Shown: in pieces, positions 57,011 through 64,000 of the stretch
Layout of the letters: the number at the start of each line of letters is the position of its first letter
Position numbering within the stretch: the first letter of the stretch is position 1
Assembly: GCA_017428925.1 (NCBI GenBank)
Contig: JAFRPY010000097.1
Coordinates: 1 to 64,000, forward strand
DNA length: 64,000 nucleotides
Direction of reading: 5' to 3'
DNA from: Prevotella sp.
GTDB taxonomy: Bacteria > Bacteroidota > Bacteroidia > Bacteroidales > Bacteroidaceae
Notes under the pieces: generated by a model
The model's input: only the letters and a program-made list of their open reading frames with translations
What the model was told of the DNA's origin: nothing
The model's database searches: none
Made by a program: the position numbers and the translations under genes

Positions 57011-59212
57011 TCACTCTGCCAATGGGTCGAAGGTTCCGTTCGCACCACCGTTGTTATAGTCTTGCCAGCCGATGGTCTGCGGCAAACGCTTGTTCTGGTT
57101 CTGAACGCCCGAGTTGAAGCCCAACAGGTAGTACTTCGGCAGGAATGTGATGTACTCGTCGTTGTGCTGAGAGTCGCGGCGGTCGCCCTTCTTCTCCTTC
57201 ACCACGAGATTTTCCTGATACCAAGCCTTCAGGTTGGCCAACTGTTCGTTCATGTCACCCTTGCTGAAATTCACACCCTCGGGACGCACACCGCCACCTT
57301 TCAGCAGAGGATCACCGTCCCATTGTGTAGTACCAACACCGTATTTATCGGCCACACGGAACTCGATGTTCTCACGACGCTGACCATTGAACTGCTTGAA
57401 ACCGAGCCATGTGCAGGTGTTTCCTCCCCATCCTGTCAGTGTCCAGGTAGAAGGTGCTCCGCTGATTGTGCTGAACTGTGTGCCACCGTCGTAGAGCAGC
57501 CAGCGGCGCATATCGTCGAAACGTTTGCCTTCGTAGGCCAGTTCTATCTGACGCTCATAGAGGATGGCGCTCATACAGGTAGCCTGGTCGGAGGCGAGAC
57601 TCTGCTGCAGTCCGTAGTTGTTCTCAGCCGTATATCCGGCACGTGCACGGATTTTCTGGAGTTGTTCAACAGCAAAAGCCATGTCGCCAGCACCGCAAGC
57701 CGCTTCAGCCAGGTTGAGCAGCACTTCAGCATAGCGCAACTCGATGAGCGGAGCCTTCGAGTAGAAAGGTCCTGCACCAGACTTCCATCCCATAGCATTA
57801 TAAACATAGAGCGGAGAAGGATTGGCATCGAGGTCATCGCTCTTCTTGCGCACATAGACACCCTGCTTAGAACCCAGCAGATTGTCGGCAGCGTATGAGT
57901 TGCCGCTCTCGGGGTTGCCCTGGTCGTTCAGGTCGGTGTACCACACATAGTTCCAAAGGGTGTAGTTGGCACCGTCAGAAGGATTGTGGGCATCGTGCTC
58001 GGCGGCATTGCCATTGTAAGCCCAACGGAATCCTGGGAAGGCAAATGTGCGATAGAAACGCGGGTCGCGGTTCATGAAGGGATATTCCTGCTCGTATTGC
58101 ATCGAAGAAGTCTCCAGCTTGGTGTAGGTGCTCAGTCCTGCAGGCAGCTTACCGTCGGCCATGGGGAACATCTGGATAAGCATCAGACCTGCGCCTAAGC
58201 CATTACCACCCGTATTGTCGGGACGGATGTAGCGCTCCCATGCGTTATTCTTGGCAGCATCGTCAATACCTGTCAGGATAATGGTCGTGTTATACTGCGT
58301 GAAGAAAATGGCCTCGGGACTGCTCATCTGGGTGAAGATGCCAGCGAAGTCGCTACCATTAAAATTATTGCCTGTAGAATAGAGACCATAGCCGCAGGCG
58401 TTGATGTCGGTCAGGTCTTTCTTCATCTCGTTATAGGCATTGGTCCAGCGGCTCTGGTCGTTGGAACGGTTGAACAGCGGGCTGGCCCAGAGTAGCATCA
58501 GACGACCTTTCAGGGCCAGGGCCGTACCGGTTGTCACGCGTCCATAGTCTCCATTCGACTTCCATCCGCCTCCGGTGGTCTCGCTGCGCAACATGTCGGC
58601 AGCCTTGGTGAGGTCTTCCATCACAAAGTCATAGACGGCCTTTGCGCTGGAACGGTCGATGTGAACATCCTCTGTCGGGTTGAGCACCTCGGTGACGATA
58701 GGTACACCACCATACCACTTGAACAGGTTGTAGTAGCACCATGCACGGAAGAAGTATGCCTGTCCGAGCAGTTTGTTCTTGTCACTTTCAGAAAGATCTC
58801 CACCTTCCACACCAGCAATAAAATCGTTGATGTTACGGATACGACCATATACAGCCTCCTGGATATTGTTGGCCGTTCCCATGAAGTAGTCGGGCACTCC
58901 ATTGGTGGTTCCCATGGATGACAGTTCGTTCTCGGGATCCACGAAAGCACTGAAGCCGGTATATTCCTCGGTTGACTTGGCTGCAATGTCGTTGGTACCC
59001 ATCGAGGGATACTTCCACGTCTGGTCGCTGACGGTCGGCAGGCACCAGGCATAAATGTCGTTTAGACGGCGTTCGGCACCCGAGTAGTACTCATAAACTT
59101 CCGAGGTTACCTGGTCATAGTTCTTCTTATCCTGCAGGAAGCCATCGCTGCAAGAAGAAACAGTCACGGCTGCTAACAGACCTAAACCGATATATTTGAT
59201 TGTCCTTTTCAT
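57011..59212 (-). CDS. SusD/RagB-family surface glycan-binding lipoprotein
   Basis: 733 aa, longer than the usual 500-650. The lipobox cysteine is C21 (TVSSCSDGF). The helical SusD core is visible (FLQDKKNYDQVTSEVYEYY, AYFFRAWCYYNLFKWYGGVPIV, GRLMLLWASPLFNR, RYAEVLLNLAEAACG, RQIELAYEGKRFDDMRRW). It forms the lid of the transporter encoded just upstream and captures oligosaccharides at the cell surface. 27 bp separate it from susC. Confidence 0.93.
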   Translation of the reverse strand: MKRTIKYIGLGLLAAVTVSSCSDGFLQDKKNYDQVTSEVYEYYSGAERRLNDIYAWCLPTVSDQTWKYPSMGTNDIAAKSTEEYTGFSAFVDPENELSSMGTTNGVPDYFMGTANNIQEAVYGRIRNINDFIAGVEGGDLSESDKNKLLGQAYFFRAWCYYNLFKWYGGVPIVTEVLNPTEDVHIDRSSAKAVYDFVMEDLTKAADMLRSETTGGGWKSNGDYGRVTTGTALALKGRLMLLWASPLFNRSNDQSRWTNAYNEMKKDLTDINACGYGLYSTGNNFNGSDFAGIFTQMSSPEAIFFTQYNTTIILTGIDDAAKNNAWERYIRPDNTGGNGLGAGLMLIQMFPMADGKLPAGLSTYTKLETSSMQYEQEYPFMNRDPRFYRTFAFPGFRWAYNGNAAEHDAHNPSDGANYTLWNYVWYTDLNDQGNPESGNSYAADNLLGSKQGVYVRKKSDDLDANPSPLYVYNAMGWKSGAGPFYSKAPLIELRYAEVLLNLAEAACGAGDMAFAVEQLQKIRARAGYTAENNYGLQQSLASDQATCMSAILYERQIELAYEGKRFDDMRRWLLYDGGTQFSTISGAPSTWTLTGWGGNTCTWLGFKQFNGQRRENIEFRVADKYGVGTTQWDGDPLLKGGGVRPEGVNFSKGDMNEQLANLKAWYQENLVVKEKKGDRRDSQHNDEYITFLPKYYLLGFNSGVQNQNKRLPQTIGWQDYNNGGANGTFDPLAE

Positions 59213-59239
59213 ATTATTTCTATTTTCAAAGATTATATT

Positions 59240-62200
59240 TTAGAAGGAAAGATTCACACCGACAGTCCACTTGCGCAAGTTAGGATAGTTTCCATAAGTT
59301 CCGGCCATGGGGCTGGTGAATTTGTCGGGATATGGATTGTAGAAGTTGATGAGGTTCTGGCCCGTCACGTTGATACGTACGTTCTTGATGCCGATAGCCT
59401 TAAACCAGTTGTTGGGCAGGGCATAGGCCACTGTCAGACGGTTGAGGGCAACGCGGGTGTTGCTGATACGCCAGAAGCTGGATGCCACGGAGTTAATGCC
59501 GTAGGCCAGGTTGGGATACTCAGCATCGCGGTTCTGCGAAACGACGAGCTTTCCGCTTCCGTCGTAGACGTCCTGATAGGCATACATATTGTCGGGATTC
59601 CAGAACGAAGGCAGGTTGTAGAACTCAAGGTTAGAACTTGAAGGCACACCGATGGCAGCAGAAGGCAGCGTAGTGTAACTGCCCCAGCTGGCACCTAACT
59701 GTGCGGTCACCGAAAGACCTTTCCAGTCGGCACCGAGGTTCATGGTGAAACCGTAGATGTTGCTGCTGCGGTTCGACAGGCAAACCTGGTCGTTAGCCTG
59801 GTCGACCACGCCGTCGGGACCGGCATACGTGCCGTCGGCCTGCTGTGGGCCGCGGATGTCCTTATAGATCAGCATACCGGGACGCACCAGGTCCTTGGTC
59901 ATGCCCATGTATGAGGTAATGCCATACTTGTCGAAGTATTCCTCGATGTCCTGGAACGAACGGAACATGCCGATGCACTGCATACCCCAGACACCGATAT
60001 CGGTACGACCACCCGGAACAATCTGGCGATAGATGTATTCGTCCTCGAAGTCCATCACGTCCACCTTGTTGTCGCTATAACCCGTGTTGATGCCTACACG
60101 ATATTTGAAGTCCTTGCCAATCTTGTCGCGCCAGGTCAGCGAGAGTTCCCAACCCCAGTTCTTCATCTTACCCAGGTTGGTAGAAGCACTCTGTGTACCC
60201 ACCATCGACTCCACATTCTGAGCCAGATTCATCAGCATCTCGACGTTCTTCTCGTAATAGTAGTCGAAGTTCACCGACAGGCGGTTGCGCAGCACTTGGA
60301 AATCGAAACCTATGTTGGTTTTATACGACTTATCCCAATGGGCGTCGCGGTTCACAGCCGAAGTATTCTTGTTGATAGAGAGGCGGGTGTTCTTGCTGGG
60401 ATCTCCAGACTCTGTACCGAAGATGATACTCTTGTTCTTGTCGAGGGTGTAGACCTGCAGCCACTGCCAAGGAGTGAGGTTGTCACGACCGGTCAGACCG
60501 AACGAAGCACGCAGTTTCAGGAAGTCAACCCATTTCAGGGCCTTGCTGTCGCGGAACCATTTCTCCTCGCTGATTACCCAACCGGCACTTACTGCGGGGA
60601 ATGTTCCCCAGTAGTTCTCGGGGGCAAACTTGGTGGAAGCGTCGGAACGAATCAAGAACTCAAGCAGGTAGCGGTCCATGTAGGCGTAGTTCAGACGTCC
60701 GATGTAAGACAGGGTTCCTGCCTCGGAGCGGTTGAATACCATCGATTGTTCGCCCGTGGTTGAATTAGACTGATAGTTGGTGAATTCCAGCGGTTCATTG
60801 CCCTGGCTGTTGTTATATTCACTCTCGGTCTCGGAACGCTCGATAGAGAACAGTGCGCTCACGTGGTGGGCACCGAAGTCGCGTGCATACTGTGCGGTGA
60901 AGTTCATCTGATAGTTGTCGGTACGTACCATGTGACGGCTGATATAGTCACCGTTGGCATACTTGATACCGTTGAAGTTGGATGCATCCAGATAGTCATA
61001 CTGACTGTCTTCCATACCAGTGGGCACATAGACATGATTACCCGAACCATAGCGGCGGTTCATGGTGTAGAGCGTATAAGACGAGCCATATTCATTTGTC
61101 TTGTCGGTGTTGATGCTCTTCGAATAGCTGAAGCGCAGTTTCAGGCCCTTCAGTATTTTGTTCCAGCCGAAATCGTAGCTCAGGCTTCCATTGATGCTGG
61201 TGTTCGAATTCATGTTCTTCGAGAAGTCGCCGTTGTTCTGCAGCACGTCGAACGAATAGTTCTGGTTGGCATTGCGCTGGCCATTAGTGGGGCCATATAC
61301 CGGAATGGGATATCCGCCCACTTCCTCGGGAATGTAGCGCGGACGCGTCAGCATCAGGTTGTAGTCTTTTTCCGCATTTGTTCCGCCCACCTTCAGCAGA
61401 GGTTTATTCTTCTTGCCATAGTCACCGCTGACGGTCAGGTTGGCCGAGAGCCACTTCGAAATCTTCACGTCGATACCGGCGCGATAGTTCCAGCGGTCAT
61501 AGTCGAGCTTGCCGAGGTTACCGTCCTGCTCGAAGTAAGAGATACCACCGAAATAGCTTACCTTCTCGGTTGCACCGCTGATATTTACAGCGTGGCGCAT
61601 CGTCGTACCCGTTTCCCAGTACTTGTCGAGCAGGTCCACGTTCTGACCTTTCATGGCCTCCAGTTCGTCGGCCTGGAAGAGTGCCGTGGTATGGTTCAGC
61701 GAGGTATTCGTGGGGTCGGCAGCAATGACACTGTTATACAGGCGTCCATACTGATAGGCGTCAAGCATCTTGGGGCGTGAAATCTCGTCGGTGAAACCGA
61801 ACTGTCCGCTATAAGAGATGCTGGGCTCGCCCATCTTACCTTTCTTGGTGGTCACGAGGATGACACCGTTAGCAGCACGGGCACCATAGACAGCAGCCGA
61901 AGCATCCTTCAGCACCGAGATGCTTTCCACTTCCGACGGGTCGAGGTTGTTGAAAGCCTCGGCACCCAAGTTCTGGTAAGTGTTACCCACTTTCACATCG
62001 TTAGGATAAATGTAGCCGTCGATGACGAACAAAGGCTGCTGTGCGGTAGAACCCACTTCGCCCAGAGAGTTTACGTCACGGATGCTCAGACGGGCATTCT
62101 CACCCGGACGAGCCTCACCACCACTCACCGACAGACCGTTGACCAGTCCGCTCAGTGAAGAGGCCAGGCCACCATTGGCCAGGTCTTGGATGTCGTCGAC

Positions 62201-62563
62201 AGGCACCGTAGCCACTGAACCCGTCAGGTGGGCCTTCTTCTGTGTGCCGTAACCCACAACCACCACTTCTTGCAGTTGTGAATTGTCTTCCTCCAGCTGT
62301 AGGCGGCCTCCCGTTGTGGTAGCCTCCTTATAGCCGATATACGTAACGATGATCTTTCCGCCCTTGGGCACTTCAATCTTATAGTTTCCATCAAAGTCGG
62401 TGACGGCCATATTCTTTGTGCCTTCCACCTTGATGGTGGCACCGATCACGGGTTCACCGGTCTCGTCAACAACGGTACCCTGCACCGTGCGGTTCTGGGC
62501 CATAGCTGGTATGGCACAGGTCATGGCGACGGCGATGAACAATGTCTTGATATATCTTTTCAT
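59240..62563 (-). CDS. SusC/RagA-family TonB-linked outer-membrane transporter
   Basis: 1107 aa. Signal peptide to PAMAQ, carboxypeptidase-like regulatory domain (VQGTVVDETGEPVIGATIKV), TonB box region (EVVVVGYGTQKK), plug (SISVLKDASAAVYGARAANGV) and a long beta-barrel ending VGVNLSF. No STN domain precedes the regulatory domain, so control by a HTCS is more likely than by an anti-sigma/sigma pair. It imports the oligosaccharides bound by SusD. Confidence 0.94.
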   Translation of the reverse strand: MKRYIKTLFIAVAMTCAIPAMAQNRTVQGTVVDETGEPVIGATIKVEGTKNMAVTDFDGNYKIEVPKGGKIIVTYIGYKEATTTGGRLQLEEDNSQLQEVVVVGYGTQKKAHLTGSVATVPVDDIQDLANGGLASSLSGLVNGLSVSGGEARPGENARLSIRDVNSLGEVGSTAQQPLFVIDGYIYPNDVKVGNTYQNLGAEAFNNLDPSEVESISVLKDASAAVYGARAANGVILVTTKKGKMGEPSISYSGQFGFTDEISRPKMLDAYQYGRLYNSVIAADPTNTSLNHTTALFQADELEAMKGQNVDLLDKYWETGTTMRHAVNISGATEKVSYFGGISYFEQDGNLGKLDYDRWNYRAGIDVKISKWLSANLTVSGDYGKKNKPLLKVGGTNAEKDYNLMLTRPRYIPEEVGGYPIPVYGPTNGQRNANQNYSFDVLQNNGDFSKNMNSNTSINGSLSYDFGWNKILKGLKLRFSYSKSINTDKTNEYGSSYTLYTMNRRYGSGNHVYVPTGMEDSQYDYLDASNFNGIKYANGDYISRHMVRTDNYQMNFTAQYARDFGAHHVSALFSIERSETESEYNNSQGNEPLEFTNYQSNSTTGEQSMVFNRSEAGTLSYIGRLNYAYMDRYLLEFLIRSDASTKFAPENYWGTFPAVSAGWVISEEKWFRDSKALKWVDFLKLRASFGLTGRDNLTPWQWLQVYTLDKNKSIIFGTESGDPSKNTRLSINKNTSAVNRDAHWDKSYKTNIGFDFQVLRNRLSVNFDYYYEKNVEMLMNLAQNVESMVGTQSASTNLGKMKNWGWELSLTWRDKIGKDFKYRVGINTGYSDNKVDVMDFEDEYIYRQIVPGGRTDIGVWGMQCIGMFRSFQDIEEYFDKYGITSYMGMTKDLVRPGMLIYKDIRGPQQADGTYAGPDGVVDQANDQVCLSNRSSNIYGFTMNLGADWKGLSVTAQLGASWGSYTTLPSAAIGVPSSSNLEFYNLPSFWNPDNMYAYQDVYDGSGKLVVSQNRDAEYPNLAYGINSVASSFWRISNTRVALNRLTVAYALPNNWFKAIGIKNVRINVTGQNLINFYNPYPDKFTSPMAGTYGNYPNLRKWTVGVNLSF

Positions 62564-62600
62564 AGTTTGTTCTTCTTATATGTATTAAAACATGGAATAA

Positions 62601-64000
62601 TTATTCAGCACCGGGAAGCCAGCGCGGGTCTCCAGTCTTGCGAGCCACCTGTGTAGCACCGCTGATATGGAAATCGCCGGCCGAGGGATTGGCAAACATT
62701 GGGTCCTCCTCGATGATGGTACCCGATACGTCGTAACTGCCGGGATCCTGGAAGGTTCCGTCGGCACTCATATAGGTGTTGTTGTTGAACACGGCGTGCA
62801 ACTGGCCAGAACGTCCGTGAAGGAATCGGCGCGGCACACTTCCGCTCGTCGAGCAGTCGTAGAAGATGCAGTCGGTCATAATCCAGTAAGAATAGCTCTT
62901 CGACTGCATACCGTTGTAGTTACCCCACTGGCCATTGTTCCATGCCACGTGGTAGAACGTACAATTCTGATAGTTCACGCTGTTGGTTGCCGTCTGCTGC
63001 TGTGAAGAGTTGTCCACATAGAGGTCTGGGGCTTTTGCCATGCCGGCCTGATAGAAATACTTATAGTCACCAGGATTGTCGGGACTCTCATAGAACGTGG
63101 AGTTGGTAACATAAAGGTTGTTGAACTGTCCGGCCTTGTTGGTCCAGAACACACCGCCACCGAGTGCTGTTTGTGGAGTGAGGTGAACCACACAGTTGTC
63201 TACGAGCAACGTCTCGGCCCATGTCTTTGCAGCATTGTCCCAGAAGAAGTATCCGTTGACATTGTCGAAATTGCAGTTCACAATAGAGATAGGGTTGGAA
63301 ATGTATGCACCCGTCCATTTGTACACTGCGGGATCGATGGTATTGGCAGCCGGTACCGTCGTTGTCTTGCTGAAGGCAAACACACCCTTCGTGCCTTCCA
63401 TGCCGGAACAGTCGAAGTCGAGATACTTAATGCTCATGGCAGCCGTCGTCGTGATTCCCGACTCTGCCGTGGTATAGGTGATCTTTGCAGGATTGCTCTT
63501 GCTGTTGGAGCGCAGTGTCACGGGATGGCCGTCGAAGTCGAGCACAGCACTCACCGTGTACTGTCCACCGCCTTCCAGGTCGTAGTTCACCATTTCCGTA
63601 ACATCCTCAGCAATGGGATTGGCGGCAAACCACTCGTTCAGGTCACTGCCGGCAGGAATGGTCTTGAAGGTCGGGGTGAACGTAGAGAAATTGATCTGTG
63701 TGGCCTCCGAGGCATCGGTATTGCCCAGGGCGGTATTGCCCTTGGCCAGAATCCGGAGCACATAGTTCACGTCTTCCTCACGCTTGAAGGTTACCGAACA
63801 ACCCTCCACCAGAGAGTCGACAATGGCCTTGCCCATGTCACTGGCATCGTAGAGCGTTACCTGATAACCACCTGCGCCATGAACCACAGGCCACGTAATC
63901 GTCTGCGACTTTCCATCAGCACTTGCCGATATCGTGGCATCCTTGGGAGAGGCCAGTTGGGTATTCCTCACGCTGGACTCAAATCGCTCTTTGTCGTCGT
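62601..64000 (-). CDS. Surface protein with FN3-like and DUF4957/DUF5123-type beta-helix domains (5' end outside window)
   Basis: The frame is open to the window edge; 466 residues are visible. The first part has fibronectin-type strands (QTITWPVVHGAGGYQVTLYD, VNYVLRILAKGNTALG). The rest is a beta-helix (VTLRSNSKSNPAKITY, IVNCNFDNVNGYFFWDN, LYVTNSTFYES) ending DFHISGATQVARKTGDPRW. Proteins of this layout lie next to SusC/SusD in pectin loci, where they act as surface glycan-binding proteins or lyases. The gene is first of the visible SusCD operon and 37 bp ahead of susC. Confidence 0.75.
   Translation of the reverse strand, partial: DDKERFESSVRNTQLASPKDATISASADGKSQTITWPVVHGAGGYQVTLYDASDMGKAIVDSLVEGCSVTFKREEDVNYVLRILAKGNTALGNTDASEATQINFSTFTPTFKTIPAGSDLNEWFAANPIAEDVTEMVNYDLEGGGQYTVSAVLDFDGHPVTLRSNSKSNPAKITYTTAESGITTTAAMSIKYLDFDCSGMEGTKGVFAFSKTTTVPAANTIDPAVYKWTGAYISNPISIVNCNFDNVNGYFFWDNAAKTWAETLLVDNCVVHLTPQTALGGGVFWTNKAGQFNNLYVTNSTFYESPDNPGDYKYFYQAGMAKAPDLYVDNSSQQQTATNSVNYQNCTFYHVAWNNGQWGNYNGMQSKSYSYWIMTDCIFYDCSTSGSVPRRFLHGRSGQLHAVFNNNTYMSADGTFQDPGSYDVSGTIIEEDPMFANPSAGDFHISGATQVARKTGDPRWLPGAE

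Overview
The window looks like gut or rumen Bacteroidales, most likely Prevotella or a close relative. The evidence is a SusC/SusD pair, a hybrid two-component sensor/regulator (HTCS), a BspA-like repeat protein, many lipoproteins, and several promoters of the Bacteroidota type (TTTG, 20 bp, TAnnTTTG). Most of the DNA belongs to pectin-type polysaccharide utilisation loci.

Layout. 1-12.7 kb (+): a compact run of glycan-degrading genes: the end of an MGH1-like glycosidase, an alpha/beta-hydrolase esterase, GH95, a GH140-like apiosidase, a GH78 fused to a sialidase-like propeller, and a GH2. 12.7-20.7 kb: small secreted proteins and lipoproteins, a membrane-anchored AraC-type regulator and a metallophosphatase. 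20.7-23.5 kb: an AT-richer type II restriction-modification module (HTH regulator, C5 cytosine methyltransferase, PstI/BsuBI-type endonuclease) next to a DUF1016 remnant. 23.5-24.5 kb: mostly non-coding, with a promoter-plus-terminator unit that could be a small RNA. 24.6-29 kb: the HTCS. 29.7-32.4 kb: the BspA-like protein and a small partner. 32.5-64 kb (mostly -): a large pectin locus: surface binding protein, SusC, SusD, DUF6298 beta-helix protein, an orphan ECF sigma factor, a PL1 pectate lyase (+), a sugar isomerase-like/DUF3826 protein, GH127, a GH141-like beta-helix, GH78, a GH67-like protein, a GH43-like/GH2/malectin fusion and a broken GH2. Together the enzymes fit uptake and periplasmic dismantling of a branched pectin (rhamnogalacturonan type). 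The substrate is inferred from family content.

The most striking feature is repetitive DNA inside genes. A GC-rich palindromic element (core CCCTCCC-n-GGGAGGG, outer flank CCCACC/GGTGGG) occurs at 19 places. 17 lie inside coding sequence without breaking the frame, four of them in the HTCS and seven in one GH2 gene. Many occur as inverted pairs about 80-160 bp long, like a miniature inverted-repeat element, and two pairs straddle a start codon and build part of a signal peptide. A second class is short tandem arrays with 7-, 8-, 9- or 12-bp units. Two 7-bp arrays sit in the GH2 gene, one in its signal peptide and one at an internal frameshift, which looks like a phase-variation switch. Other 7-bp arrays lie right at stop codons and fill gaps between genes. 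Five sites with an exact 22-bp period lie upstream of the pectate lyase gene.
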